Shown here: one piece after another, positions 37,478-47,829 of the stretch | How the letters are laid out: each line of letters starts with the position of its first letter | How positions within the stretch are numbered: the first letter of the stretch is position 1 | Assembly (NCBI GenBank): GCA_022842185.1 | Contig: JALHQB010000024.1 | Span: forward strand, 1-59,849 | Direction: 5' to 3' | Length of the DNA stretch: 59,849 bases | Source of the DNA: Acetobacteraceae bacterium | GTDB taxonomy: Bacteria > Pseudomonadota > Alphaproteobacteria > Acetobacterales > Acetobacteraceae | The notes under the pieces: generated by a model | What the model saw: the letters and a program-made list of their open reading frames with translations, nothing else | Databases searched by the model: none | What the model was told of the DNA's origin: nothing | Translations under genes and position numbers: made by a program

Positions 37478-40400
37478 TCAGGCGAACCAGAGCAGACCTT
37501 CATGCTCGGTTGGGGTCGGCAGGTCGGCCCGGGTCAGGCCCGCCCAGGTGACCGACGTGTCGATGACGTTGTCGGCATCGAGGTCGGCGTGCATCGTCAC
37601 GCCGCGATAGCCTTCCGCGCCTGCGTCGTCGACCCAGATCGCCGTGCTCTCGCCCATGCGCCACCCCCAGACCGCCAGTTGCTCGCCCCCTTCCCAGTCG
37701 GTGATGGTGGACCAGGTGGTCTCCCCACCGCGGCCGTCCAGGAAGAACACATCCGCGCCGGCACCACCCGTCAGGAAGTTCGAGCCGGTGCCACCATCCA
37801 GCACGTCGTCTCCCGCCCCGCCATCAGCCGCATCATCACCACCCAGCAGGTTCAGGAAGTCGTTGTTGTCCGTCGCGACAACCGCCTCGCCGCTGCTGCT
37901 GCCCATGAACTCATAGACAAGATGGTCAACCGGCCCCTCGTAGATCTTCGCCACCACCTCGCTCGGATATTCGGGAGAACTGACATAGATGGGCGGCAGG
38001 TCGGATTCGACGATATCGACGACAAGGACCCCGGAAAGCCCGGACGCGTTGCCAAGCGGGTCAGTCACTTGAACCTGCAGATCATGGCTGCCCAGGGCCA
38101 GTGCGCTGCTGGTGATCGACCATGCACCACCACCATCCGCGGTCGTTTCGCCGAGGACTGTCGTGCCATCAGTATCAAAGAGCACGACAAGCGCGCCGGC
38201 CTCGGCGAAGCCGGTGACGGTCGGTGTCGTGACGGTCGTGATGCTATCGCCCGCGACGCCGCTGTCGCTGCCCACCGCCAATCCGGTGATGGTGGCAACA
38301 TCGGGCGCGGTGGTGTCGATGATCAGTTGTTGCGATGCCGCGGTGGATTCGTTGCCGGCCGCATCGGTGGTCGTGACCGACACCGCGTTCTCACCATTGA
38401 GATCCAGCGCCAGGCTGCCCTCGATCGGCGTCGCTGTGGCCAGATCGACGCTCCAGGCACCACCGGTGACCAGGACCGCGTAGGTTGCGCCACCGACCAG
38501 TACCGTCACCGTCGATCCGTCCTCCGCGGAGCCGGCGATGGTCGGGGCGGCACTGTTCGTCGCCGCCGCGGAGCTGATGATCGGCTCGTCCGGTACCGTG
38601 GTGTCGATCATCAGCATCTGGAGGGCGGCGAGGGAGTTGTTCCCTGAAGCATCCGCCGAGAACGCCGTCATGGCGTTGATGCCATTGGTATTCAGCACCA
38701 GCGTGCCGCTATCGGGCGTGGCGGTGCTGAGATCGATGCTCCAGACGCCGCCGGTGGCCACGGTGAGGTAAGTGGCGCCGCCGATCGTCACGGTGACGGT
38801 CGTATCCGCCTCCGCCGTGCCGCTGACCACCGGCGTGGTGTCATTGGTGATGGCGTCGGAGGTGATGACCGGCATCGCCGGCAGCGTGGTGTCGATGATC
38901 AGTGTCTGGATGGCCGGCACGAGGGAGGCATTGCCCGCCGCATCCGTCGCGACGACCGCCACCGCATTGGCACCATTGGGGTCGAGCATGAGGCTGCCGG
39001 ACACCGGCGTTGCCGTGGCGAGGTCGATCGACCACACCCCGCCCGTGGCGACGGCCTCATAGGTCGCACCAGTCACGGTCACGGTGACGGTCGCACCCGC
39101 TTCCGCCGTGCCATCGATCACCGGCGTGACGCTGTTCGTGAGCGCGCCGGAGGTGATGGCCGGTGTCGCGGGCACGGTGGTGTCGATGGTCAGCATTTGG
39201 AAGCCGAGCAATGTCGAGACATTGCCCGCCGCATCCGTCGCGATGGCCGACACCGGATTGATGCCGTTGGTGTCAAGCAGGAGGCTTCCGGACAGCGGCG
39301 TCGCGGTGGCGAGGTCGATCGACCAGGCACCGTCCGTGGCAACGGTCTCATAGACCGCGCCTCCCACGTTGACGGTGACGGTCGCACCCGCTTCCGCCGT
39401 GCCGCCGATCACCGGCGTCGCGCTGTTGGTCACCGCGTCGGAGGTGAAGACTGGCGTCTCCGGCACGGTGCTGTCGATGACCAAGGTCTGGATGGCCGGC
39501 GTGGCCGAGTTGTTGCCCGCCGGATCCCTCGCGCCGGCCACCACCACATTGTCGCCATTGAGGTCGAGCGCCAGAATGCCGGATGTCGGCGTCGCGAGGT
39601 CGAGGTCGATCGACCAGGCGCCGCCTGTTGCCACGGTGGTATAGGTCGCCCCGCCCACGCTGACGGTAACGGTCGCACCATCCTCCGCCGTGCCGGTGAT
39701 CACCGGCGCGAGGAAGTTGGTCAGCGCTTCGGAGGTGATGACCGGCGTCGCCGGCCGCGTGGTGTCGACGATCAGTGCCTGGGTGGCGGGAACGGCCGAG
39801 ACATTGCCCGCCGCATCCGTCGCAATGACCGACACCGCATTGGACCCATTGGGGTCGAGCACCGGGGTGCCCCACACCGGCGTCGCGCTATCAAGGTCGA
39901 TCGACCAGGCGCCGCCTGTCGCCTCGGTGGTATAGGTCGCACCGCCAACGGACAGCGTGATGGTTACACCCGCTTCCGCCGTGCCGCTGATCACCGGCGC
40001 GACGCCATTGGCCAGAGCGGGGGAGGTGATGATCGGCGTCCCCGGCAGGAGGGTGTCGATGGCCAGCAGCTGAATGCCACCCGTTGCCGATTGATTGCCC
40101 GCCGCATCCACCGCGACGGCCGTCACCACATTGCTGCCGTTGGCATTGAGCGCGAGGCTGCCGGATATCGGCGTCGCCGTGGCGAGGTCGATCGACCAGG
40201 TACCATCGGTTGCCACCGCGGAGTAGATCGCACCGCTCACATTCACGGTCACGGTGGCCCCGGCTTCCGCCGTGCCAGTGACCACCGGCGTGGTGACATT
40301 GGTGATCGCGTCGGAGGTGATGACCGGCGCGTCGGGCAAGGTGGTGTCGATCGCCAGCGCCTGGATGGCCGGTGTGGCCGAGGCATTGCCCGCCGCATCC

Positions 40401-43400
40401 GTCGCGAAGACCGACACCGCATTGCTGCCGTTGGCGTCGAGCACCAGACTGCCAAACACCGGTGCGGCGGTGGCGAGATCGATCGACCAGGCGCCACCCG
40501 TTGCGACGGCAGAGTAGGTCGCGCCGCCCACGGTCACGGTGACGGTCGCACCCGCCTCCGCCGTGCCGCTGATCACCGGCGTGGTGCTGTTGGTCAGCGC
40601 GCCGGATGTGATGACCGGTGTGTCCGGCAAGGTGGTGTCGATGGTCAGTGATTCAAAGCCGAGGGTGGATTGATTGCCCGCCACATCGATCGCATGGACG
40701 ATGATCGAATTGGAGCCGTTGGTGTCGAGCGCGAGAGTGCCGGTCGGTGTGGCCGTGGCGAGATCGATCGACCACACCCCACCGGTGGCAACGGTCATAT
40801 AGGCGGCGGTGCCCACGACCATGGTCACGGTCGCACCCTCTTCCGCCGTGCCGCTGATCACCGGCGTAGCGCTGTTTGTCAGCGCGCCGGAGGTGATGAC
40901 GGGCGTGGCCGGCGGCGTGGTGTCGATGGTCAGTATCTGGGTGCTGGGTGTCGCCGAGACATTGCCGACGGCATCCGTCGCGATGGCCGAAACCGCATTG
41001 CCGCCATTGGGGTCGAGCACCAGGCTGCCGGACACCGGTGTCGCGGTGGCGAGGTCGATCGACCAGGCCCCGCCCGCGGCCACGGCGGAATAGACCGCGC
41101 CGTTCACGGTCACGGTGACGGTCGCATCCGCTTCCGCCGTGCCGCTGATCACCGGCGTGATGCTGTCGGTCAGCGCGTCGGAGGTGATGACCGGCGCGTC
41201 CGGCGCCGTGGTGTCGATGACCAGGACCTGTGCGGCAGGCAGCAACGATATATTGCCCACCGCATCCGTTGCCCGCGCCGCCACATAATTGTTGCCGTTG
41301 GTGTCGAGCATGAGGCTGCTGCCGGAGGAATCCGGCGTCGCGGTGGCAAGGTCGATCGACCAGACCCCCCCCGTCGCCACGGTGATATAAGTCGCAGCGC
41401 CCACCAGCACGGTGACGGTCGCGTCCGCTTCCGCCGTACCGCTGATCACCGGCGCGGCGACATTGGTCAGGGCTGCGGAGGTGATGACCGGCGTCGCCGG
41501 CGCCGTGGTGTCGATGGTCAAAGTCTGCACCCCGGCCACAGCCGAGACGTTCCCCGCCAGATCCGTCGCGGTGGCAGTCACCGTGTTGTCGCCGTTGGTG
41601 TCGAGCAGCAGGGTGCCGGAGGTCGGCGTCGCGGTATTGGTGTCGATCGTCCACGCGCCAAGCGTCGCGACGGTGGTATAGGTCGCGCCGCCGACGGTTA
41701 TGGTGACGGTCGCACCCATTTCCGCATTGCCGCTGATCACCGGCGTGGTGTCGTTGGTCATGGCGGTGGAGGTGAAGGTCGGCGAGGCCGGAAGCGTGGT
41801 GTCGATGGTGAAGTCAGAGGACCCGGGTGTTACCGTGGTATTGCCCGCCGCATCGGTCGCGGTCGCGAGAACGGCATTGGAGCCATTGGGGTTGAGCGAG
41901 AGGACGCCAGCGTCCGGCGTGGCCGTGGCGAGGTCGATGGACCAGACGCCGCCCGCCGCCACGGTGGTGTAGGCCGCGCCGCCCACCATCACGGCCACGG
42001 TCGAACCCGCTTCCGCCGTGCCGCTGATCACCGGCGCGGGATTGTTGGTCAGGGCATCGGACGTGATGACCGGCGCGTCCGGCGCCGTCAGGTCGAGGAC
42101 CAGCGTCTCCATCGCGGAGGTGGTGGAGGTGTTGTTGGACGCATCGATGGCGGAGACGGTGTAAGGCGTCGAGCCTTCGAGCAGCGTCAGCGTGCCGGTG
42201 GTTGGCGCCGTGCCGAGATCGACGCTCCAGGTCCCGCCGGTCGCAACCACGTTGTAGATGGCGCCGCCGATCGTCAGGACGACGGTTGCGCCATCCTCCG
42301 CCGTGCCGCTGATCACCGGCGTGGCGTCATTGGTGACGTTGGAGGAGGTGACCACCGGCGTCGCGGGCGGTGTCACATCCGTCACCGTCACGGTGGCGCT
42401 GAGGCCGGTGATGGTTCCGGTATTGACGATGCCGTCATCCGTCACCTGCGTGACGGTGATGACGCGGTCGCCGATGGTGGCATTGGCGTCGGTGTTCTTG
42501 TAGCCGAGGGATTCGATGAGGGTGCCCATCTGGGCATTGTCCCGCTCGAGCCCCGACACGAAGACCGTCGCCGTGGTGCCGTTCACGACAACCACAGCGG
42601 TGGCGCTCAAACCCCCCGGGCCATGCCCGGCGATGCCGACGATGCTGTTCGTCAGGGCAACCTCGACACCGCCGATGACGAGCGTTTCAGTGCCATCCAC
42701 CACGCCGGTGACCGTGAGCGTCAGGGAGGTGAAGGTCTGTCCCACATCCTCGGCGTCGGCAACGGCGGCGGTGAACAGCGATACCGCGGTCGTGCTGCCG
42801 CCTTCGAATTCCGGCGTCCCGCCGGTGGCGGTCAGCGTCGGGGCCACATCCGGCGGCTCCACCGCCATCATCACGCTGCTGGACTTCAGGGCGGAGACCA
42901 TGCTCGGACCCGTCGAGATGGCGCTCAGGCTGACGGGGAAGACACCGACATTGTCCGTCCCGCTGCTCACCACATCGAAGGTGACCTTGTAGATCGCGCC
43001 GTTCACGATGAGGCCGGACAGATCCAAGATCGGCGATTCAGTCAGGTCCGACTGATTCACATACGCCAACGTCACACTGCCGTAGGACCAGCCGGACGGC
43101 AGTTCGGGTACGAAATTGATGGTATTGCCAATAAGGTTGAGGTTGGCATCGACCGTTATCAGGAACTCGACCTCGGTCGGCGTGCCGGCGGTGAAGGTGA
43201 GGGTCGGATCAACCGGCGCCGAGGACAGGAAATAGTTCAGGGCGCCACCACCGGGATCGGTGATGGTGACCGTGCCGACCAGGTTAACATCCGTGGTGTT
43301 CGCACCATCGGCCCCGCTGTCAGTGATGCTGCGCAGCACCACCGGCCGCACGGCCGCACCGCCGGGGTCCGCCAAGGAACTTGACAGTTTCCCGTATTCG

Positions 43401-45772
43401 ACGCCTTCGATGAGCAGCGCCGCGCTGCTCGGGCTCTCCGTCAGATTGCTCAAGGTGACCGTGGCGACGCCATCGACCACGCTCACCACGTAGTCGTATC
43501 CCACACCGCTGGAGCCGAATTCGCCATCGAGGAGCGCGAGGCTCACCCCGCTGACCTTCAGGTACTCCGTGGCGGTGCTGACGTTGTGGACCGTGAACAC
43601 CATGCCCGTGATGGTCTGCATCGCGTCGATGGTATCGACGGTCACGTTCTCGAAGACAGATGCGAAGAAGAGGGAGTCATCGATGGCGACAGAGATCGCC
43701 GCGTTGCCGGTCGCGACCGGTGGCGTATCGCCAACCGGCGCCACCGTGACGTTGGACACGGCGGTCAGGCCAATGCTGTCGGTATCGTTGCCGTTCGGCG
43801 CCTGGATGGCGTAGACGTCGTTGCCGCCGGTCGGGTCGTTGTACGTGAATTCGACCAGATGCCCCGGCGCCACCGCCTCGTCCAACACCAGGGTCACGGT
43901 GCCGGCCGGGCCATCGACCAGCAGGCTGTTCACCGTGACGGTGACGCCTTCCACCAGGACCACGAAGTTCAACACGCTGGCAGTCGGCAGCGACGCCAGC
44001 GGCCCGTCATAGGTCAGGGTGAGGAACTGCCCGTTGATCTCGGCGCTCTCGAACGTGACCGGCCGCGCGCCCAGCACGACGGTGGAGTCGTTGAACCCCA
44101 CCGCATCCAGGCCGGTAGGGCTCTGGATCGCACTGGCGTCGTCACCGCCGGTCGGATCGTTGTAGGTGAACTCGATGATGTCGCCCAACGTCAGCGCGGA
44201 CGACAGCGTCACCTTCAGGCCCATGCCCGAGGCGTCCACCTCCACCGCAGCGGCACTCACCCCGCCACCGTTGCGCGCCAGCGCGAAATCGCTGACCGAC
44301 GGCAGGTTGGTCGGGTCCAGCGGCCCGTTGAAGAGCAGCGTGACGAAGTTCTCGTCGACATAGCCATTGGCGCTGACGAAGGCCGGCGGCGCCGCGACAT
44401 CCACCGTCGCGGTGACCCCGCTCAACGTCGCGGTGTTGTCGGCCGTGCCATTGTCGGTGATCCCGGTGATGGTGATGACGCGCTGACCGGCGGTCGCCGT
44501 CGCATCGGAATTGTAGTACTCCATCAGATCAACGAGATTGGCGAAGTCCGCGGCCGAGTAGCTCAGGCCGCTCGCGGTCAGCGTGGCGGTGGTGCCGGTG
44601 ACGGAGACGGTAAAGCTGCCGCCGCCCGCGCCCAACTGCCCGAAAGGCCCGCTGGCGCCGTGGGTCAACGGGATGCCGGTCGCATCCCAGCTCACCAACT
44701 CCGACGAGTCGGACACGTTGGTGATGGTGAACGTAACGCCGGTGATGACCTGGCCGGGATCGTTGGCGGCCACGACCACGGTGTCGAACAGATCGACGCC
44801 CGTGCCGGCGCCCTGGGCGAAGGTGGCGTTCTCCCCCGTCGCGGTCAGGCTCGGCGCGCTCGGGACAGCCACCGTGGCGGTGGCGTAGAAGCTCGCGACA
44901 TCTTCGCCGGTCGTGCCCTGCAGCGCGATGGAGTCATCGCCCACGTCGGGATCGGTGTAGTTGAGTTCAACCACGTCCCCGGTCACGAATGGGTCGACAT
45001 GGGTGATGATCAGGGTATCGCCCTCGACCCGAAGGCTCGCGAAGGTGACATAGGCACCGTTGACGCTGATACGGCCCAGCATGCCACCGGCACTGATGTC
45101 GTTCATGTGCGGCGGATTGTCCGAATCCAGATCCTGGTCGAACTTCAGGAAGATTTCCTTGGTGCCTTCGCCCACCGAGGTGCTCAGCAGCTCCGGCGCC
45201 GCCAACACGCCCGCAAATCCCGCCAGATGCAGCGACGGCGTGGTCACCGCACCGCGCACCCAGCCCAGCTTCCAATCGCCACCCAGCTCGGCGGCACCCG
45301 TCAGCGTGCGCGACGCGGCAAGGTTCGCACCGGTGATCTCCGCCAGATCATCAAGGAAAGCGTCCCCCGCGCCGCTGGCGACCGAACAGCTGTACAGCAG
45401 GATGTCGCCATCCGCCGCCAGGCTCTCCCCGATCGCCGACCAGGCCTCAGCCCGCTCCGCCAGCGATGCGCGGTCCACCCGCGCGGCGCCCAGCGTGAAG
45501 CCGCCGGCGAAGCCGTGGCTCAGCACATGGATCGCATCGACACCGCGCCGCCCCGCCAGCGACGCCGCCAGCACCGCGACACCATCGGCATCGGGCGCGA
45601 CCAGCACGGCCTCGATGCCCTGCGGCAGCGCATCTCGCAGCGTCTCCCATCCCAGGACGCCCGTATCGATGAAGGCAACCTGCCCGGCATTCGCCATGGA
45701 CATGATCTGGGGGGCAGCGGCGCGGATATTGGTCATCGTCAATGTTCCTTCGGACCGGCGGATTGGAACCAC
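37478..45772 (-). CDS. Giant secreted repeat protein (adhesin-like), DUF4347 start, Ig-like repeats, RTX-like end
   Basis: This 2,764-residue protein has three parts. Residues about 15-190 resemble the DUF4347 domain (AINVLSHGFAGG-like IHVLSHGFAGGFTLG, DILLYSCSVASG, ITGANLAASRTLTGA). Residues about 195-1130 are varied beta-rich modules, including SwmB-like units with EFTYNDPTGGDDASAIQSP. Residues about 1133-2590 are fifteen Ig-like repeats of about 97 residues with TPVISGTAEAGATVTV and GGAWSIDLATATP cores. The C-terminus has RTX-like nonapeptides (GGDDAADGGAGDDVLDGG, GSNFLTGGAGADVFF). There is no Sec signal, so type I secretion is expected. No HlyB/HlyD/TolC homologue is in view. It is the last gene of a four-gene operon with two RgpF proteins and a methyltransferase. 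Confidence 0.9.
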   Translation of the reverse strand: MVPIRRSEGTLTMTNIRAAAPQIMSMANAGQVAFIDTGVLGWETLRDALPQGIEAVLVAPDADGVAVLAASLAGRRGVDAIHVLSHGFAGGFTLGAARVDRASLAERAEAWSAIGESLAADGDILLYSCSVASGAGDAFLDDLAEITGANLAASRTLTGAAELGGDWKLGWVRGAVTTPSLHLAGFAGVLAAPELLSTSVGEGTKEIFLKFDQDLDSDNPPHMNDISAGGMLGRISVNGAYVTFASLRVEGDTLIITHVDPFVTGDVVELNYTDPDVGDDSIALQGTTGEDVASFYATATVAVPSAPSLTATGENATFAQGAGTGVDLFDTVVVAANDPGQVITGVTFTITNVSDSSELVSWDATGIPLTHGASGPFGQLGAGGGSFTVSVTGTTATLTASGLSYSAADFANLVDLMEYYNSDATATAGQRVITITGITDNGTADNTATLSGVTATVDVAAPPAFVSANGYVDENFVTLLFNGPLDPTNLPSVSDFALARNGGGVSAAAVEVDASGMGLKVTLSSALTLGDIIEFTYNDPTGGDDASAIQSPTGLDAVGFNDSTVVLGARPVTFESAEINGQFLTLTYDGPLASLPTASVLNFVVLVEGVTVTVNSLLVDGPAGTVTLVLDEAVAPGHLVEFTYNDPTGGNDVYAIQAPNGNDTDSIGLTAVSNVTVAPVGDTPPVATGNAAISVAIDDSLFFASVFENVTVDTIDAMQTITGMVFTVHNVSTATEYLKVSGVSLALLDGEFGSSGVGYDYVVSVVDGVATVTLSNLTESPSSAALLIEGVEYGKLSSSLADPGGAAVRPVVLRSITDSGADGANTTDVNLVGTVTITDPGGGALNYFLSSAPVDPTLTFTAGTPTEVEFLITVDANLNLIGNTINFVPELPSGWSYGSVTLAYVNQSDLTESPILDLSGLIVNGAIYKVTFDVVSSGTDNVGVFPVSLSAISTGPSMVSALKSSSVMMAVEPPDVAPTLTATGGTPEFEGGSTTAVSLFTAAVADAEDVGQTFTSLTLTVTGVVDGTETLVIGGVEVALTNSIVGIAGHGPGGLSATAVVVVNGTTATVFVSGLERDNAQMGTLIESLGYKNTDANATIGDRVITVTQVTDDGIVNTGTITGLSATVTVTDVTPPATPVVTSSNVTNDATPVISGTAEDGATVVLTIGGAIYNVVATGGTWSVDLGTAPTTGTLTLLEGSTPYTVSAIDASNNTSTTSAMETLVLDLTAPDAPVITSDALTNNPAPVISGTAEAGSTVAVMVGGAAYTTVAAGGVWSIDLATATPDAGVLSLNPNGSNAVLATATDAAGNTTVTPGSSDFTIDTTLPASPTFTSTAMTNDTTPVISGNAEMGATVTITVGGATYTTVATLGAWTIDTNTATPTSGTLLLDTNGDNTVTATATDLAGNVSAVAGVQTLTIDTTAPATPVITSAALTNVAAPVISGTAEADATVTVLVGAATYITVATGGVWSIDLATATPDSSGSSLMLDTNGNNYVAARATDAVGNISLLPAAQVLVIDTTAPDAPVITSDALTDSITPVISGTAEADATVTVTVNGAVYSAVAAGGAWSIDLATATPVSGSLVLDPNGGNAVSAIATDAVGNVSATPSTQILTIDTTPPATPVITSGALTNSATPVISGTAEEGATVTMVVGTAAYMTVATGGVWSIDLATATPTGTLALDTNGSNSIIVHAIDVAGNQSTLGFESLTIDTTLPDTPVITSGALTNSTTPVISGTAEAGATVTVTVGGATYSAVATGGAWSIDLATAAPVFGSLVLDANGSNAVSVFATDAAGNASATPAIQALAIDTTLPDAPVITSDAITNVTTPVVTGTAEAGATVTVNVSGAIYSAVATDGTWSIDLATATPISGSLALNANGSNVVTAVAVDAAGNQSATGGIQLLAIDTLLPGTPIITSPALANGVAPVISGTAEAGVTITLSVGGATYTTEATGGAWSIDLDSATPVWGTPVLDPNGSNAVSVIATDAAGNVSAVPATQALIVDTTRPATPVITSEALTNFLAPVITGTAEDGATVTVSVGGATYTTVATGGAWSIDLDLATPTSGILALDLNGDNVVVAGARDPAGNNSATPAIQTLVIDSTVPETPVFTSDAVTNSATPVIGGTAEAGATVTVNVGGAVYETVATDGAWSIDLATATPLSGSLLLDTNGINPVSAIATDAAGNVSTLLGFQMLTIDTTVPATPAITSGALTNSVTPVIDGTAEAGATVTVTVTGATYEAVATGGVWSIDLATATPVSGSLMLDPNGANAVAVVATDAAGNASLVPAIQTLIIDTTLPAMPVITSDAITNDTTPVVSGTAEADTTVTVTIGGATYLTVATGGVWSIDLSTATPDSGTLVLNTNGINAMTAFSADASGNNSLAALQMLMIDTTVPDEPIISSAAATNSAAPTIAGSAEDGSTVTVLVGGATYAVLVTGGAWSVDLATATPIEGSLALDLNGENAVSVTTTDAAGNESTAASQQLIIDTTAPDVATITGLAVGSDSGVAGDSITTVTTPTVTGFAEAGALVVLFDTDGTTVLGETTADGGGAWSITSSALALGSHDLQVQVTDPLGNASGLSGVLVVDIVESDLPPIYVSSPEYPSEVVAKIYEGPVDHLVYEFMGSSSGEAVVATDNNDFLNLLGGDDAADGGAGDDVLDGGTGSNFLTGGAGADVFFLDGRGGETTWSTITDWEGGEQLAVWGWRMGESTAIWVDDAGAEGYRGVTMHADLDADNVIDTSVTWAGLTRADLPTPTEHEGLLWFA
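38010..42375 (-). repeat. Coding tandem array, fifteen units of about 291 bp
   Basis: Within the giant gene, fourteen units of about 97 codons and one divergent unit follow each other without gaps. Each begins near IDTTxPxTPVITS, passes ISGTAEAGATVTV and WSIDLATATP, and ends near ATDAAGNxSA. Most variation between units is in the loop after WSIDLATATP and in scattered hydrophobic positions. The high similarity makes copy-number change by recombination likely and makes assembly here error-prone. Confidence 0.9.
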
Positions 45773-45820
45773 CGTGTCAGGAACAGATGAAAGAATTCCG
45801 AACCGCCAGGCTGTTCGTGC

Positions 45821-46801
45821 TCAGCGCGCCGACATGATCGCGAGATGATCGCGCATCAGCGCCGCCTCGGCCTGCGGCACGCAGTCCGCCCAGCGTTCAA
45901 CACCGGGCAGTCGCGCCGGATTGCGTCGCACCAGATCCGTCTTGATGAACGGATATCCCGCTTGCTCGATCAGCACACGCCACAAATGATGAGTCGGATT
46001 CACCGGCTGTCGCACCGGCCGCTGCACGTGCACGTTCAATGTGCCATGGCCGAACAACGCAGCGCAGCGATGTCCTTCGCGCAGCATGCGCTGCGTCAGG
46101 CCGATCTCCCCCCGCTGCACGATGCGCCACTTGCTGCGGCTGTCGCGCAGGTCTGCAAGATGCGCGAGCATGCTGGCCACCGCCCCCCCACCGCGGGCCA
46201 GCAACGCATAGGATTGCAGATGCGCCCCGCCGCCATGGCTTTCGGTCATGCCGAACAGCCCGTCACCACCCGCGCGCCAGGCGTCAACCAGCGGTGCGAT
46301 GGGACGGAACGGGCCCAGCACGCTGTCATTGGCCAGCAGGATTTCGCTCGGCATAGGAAAGCGCGCGAGCGCAACCGCGGCGGCATCCCGCCACGCGCCG
46401 AAGTCGCGGCCGACATTGCTGCGTCGCAGCCGCAGCACGCAATGCTGCGCGACCGCATCCCAATCCGCCGCAGGGGGCGTGGCATTGGTCACGAACACCA
46501 CGTCGAAGCCGCAGTCATGCCACAGCGCAACCTGCCGACGCACCATCGCCGAGATGTGCCCGCCGGGCGACCAGTGCAGATACAGCGCGAGCGCCCCATG
46601 CCGCACAGGCTGCGCCCCCGTCGCCTCCTCCAGCACGTTGCCATGCAGCGGCGCGATGCGGTCGAGCACGCCCGCGCTGGCGAGTTCCGCGCCGACCCGC
46701 ATGGCGCGCGTCAGGCTGCGCAGCGGCGCATGCAGCGGCAATCCATGCAGCAGGCGCGGCAACCCACCGGCATGCGGGGCGATATCCGTCAGCGCCGTCA
46801 T
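45821..46801 (-). CDS. RgpF-family (rhamnan-synthesis protein F) protein, copy 1
   Basis: This 326-residue protein has the RgpF/PF05045-type blocks: LYLHWSPGGHISAMVRRQVA, a VFVTNATPP strand, RRSNVGRDFGAWRDAA, ILLANDSVLGPF and a TESHGGGAHLQSYALL segment. These match the second gene next door in order. RgpF proteins take part in assembly of rhamnose-glucose surface polysaccharide and are glycosyltransferase-like. The ATG overlaps the upstream RgpF gene stop by four bases, and the giant repeat gene follows after 48 bases. A role in glycosylating that protein or an associated glycan is inference. Confidence 0.78.
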   Translation of the reverse strand: MTALTDIAPHAGGLPRLLHGLPLHAPLRSLTRAMRVGAELASAGVLDRIAPLHGNVLEEATGAQPVRHGALALYLHWSPGGHISAMVRRQVALWHDCGFDVVFVTNATPPAADWDAVAQHCVLRLRRSNVGRDFGAWRDAAAVALARFPMPSEILLANDSVLGPFRPIAPLVDAWRAGGDGLFGMTESHGGGAHLQSYALLARGGGAVASMLAHLADLRDSRSKWRIVQRGEIGLTQRMLREGHRCAALFGHGTLNVHVQRPVRQPVNPTHHLWRVLIEQAGYPFIKTDLVRRNPARLPGVERWADCVPQAEAALMRDHLAIMSAR

Positions 46802-47829
46802 GGCGCGGTATCGCGCAGGATGCGTTTAAGGTCCGTGACCACCTCCGCATACAGCGCCGGCGCGCGTTCCTCGATCACCCGATGCCAGCCGCGCAGGTCC
46901 CGGACGTAGAGCGGGTCGTCGCGCAGCAATTCGCGCTTGAGCAACGGCGAACCGGCATCCGCCAGCAGGCGCCAGAGATCGATGGTGGGGTTCAGCGCGC
47001 GGCGGTCGACCGCTGCCTCCTGCGCAAGTCCTGCGGTGGTGGCGCGCAGATGCGTCACGCTGCGTTCGGGCGGCCGGTGCAGCGTGGCCAGCGTTGCTTC
47101 CGCCCGCTGCATCAGGGCCAGGTAGTCGAACACCGCGGCACAGCGCAGGCCGCCGGCTTGCAGCGCCTGCGTCAGCCCGATCTCATAGCGCCGGACCACC
47201 GCCCATTTGGATCGTGTGTTGCGGACCTGGCGCCAGAAGCCGAGGAAGGCGGGATGCGCCAGCGCGGCTTCCCCGAAGGCCAGCAGGTAGCTTTGCAGGT
47301 GGTATCGCTGCTGCCAGCTGTCCGTCGCGCCCCATACATCGGCGCGCGCGAAATCCATCCCGGCGAACAGCGGCCCCAGCGGCCCCAGCGGCGCATAGAC
47401 GCTGTCATTCGCGAGGACGACGAGCCGGTAGCGCCCGGCCTCGATCCCGAGATCCAGCAGCCCATCCCGCCAGGCTCCAAAATCGTAGCCACGATTGCGC
47501 CGCAGCAGGATGCGCGCGCAGCGCCCGCGCAGATGCTCGAGACTTTCCGCCGCAAGATCGGGCGAATTGTCCACCACCACGAGTGCGAAGCCTTCCGCCG
47601 CCAGCGCATCGAGGTAACGCCGCGTATGCGCCCGCACCACGCCGCGCGCATCGAAATGCACGAAGACGCAGACGCGATCGCCGGGCGGCACGGCACCTTC
47701 GATCCGCCCATGGATGTGCGACCGCGTGTCGCCCACCGCCGTGATGTAGCCGAGCTCCGCTGCCGCGCGGCGCCAGGCGTATCGGGCGACGCCACGCGCG
47801 GTCCGCACCGCCATCCGCAGGCGCCTCAC
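46798..47829 (-). CDS. RgpF-family (rhamnan-synthesis protein F) protein, copy 2
   Basis: This 343-residue paralogue of the adjacent gene has the same blocks: CVFVHFDARGVVRAHTRRYL, LVVVDNSP, LRRNRGYDFGAWRDGLLDLG, VVLANDSVYAPLGPL, ATDSWQQRYHLQSYLLAF and RSKWAVVRRYEIGLTQ. The last corresponds to RSKWRIVQRGEIGLTQ in copy 1. The NDS and YDFGAWR motifs are the hallmark of the family and probably lie at the nucleotide-sugar site. It overlaps its neighbours on both sides by four bases. Two diverged RgpF copies in tandem suggest two sequential sugar-transfer steps. Confidence 0.8.
   Translation of the reverse strand: MRRLRMAVRTARGVARYAWRRAAAELGYITAVGDTRSHIHGRIEGAVPPGDRVCVFVHFDARGVVRAHTRRYLDALAAEGFALVVVDNSPDLAAESLEHLRGRCARILLRRNRGYDFGAWRDGLLDLGIEAGRYRLVVLANDSVYAPLGPLGPLFAGMDFARADVWGATDSWQQRYHLQSYLLAFGEAALAHPAFLGFWRQVRNTRSKWAVVRRYEIGLTQALQAGGLRCAAVFDYLALMQRAEATLATLHRPPERSVTHLRATTAGLAQEAAVDRRALNPTIDLWRLLADAGSPLLKRELLRDDPLYVRDLRGWHRVIEERAPALYAEVVTDLKRILRDTAP

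Noticed and set aside
36888..37610. Frames in the gap before the giant gene
   Set aside because: They show no recognisable domain, and the plus-strand frame runs into the antisense of the giant gene.
38010..42375. Regularly spaced repeats considered as a CRISPR array
   Set aside because: The period is about 291 bp and the units are coding in one frame of the giant protein; no direct short repeats with unique spacers are present.
40670..43384. A 904-codon plus-strand frame opposite the repeat array
   Set aside because: Its repeats mirror the minus-strand tandem units, and the translation is Gly/Arg/Asp/His-rich. The real gene is on the other strand.
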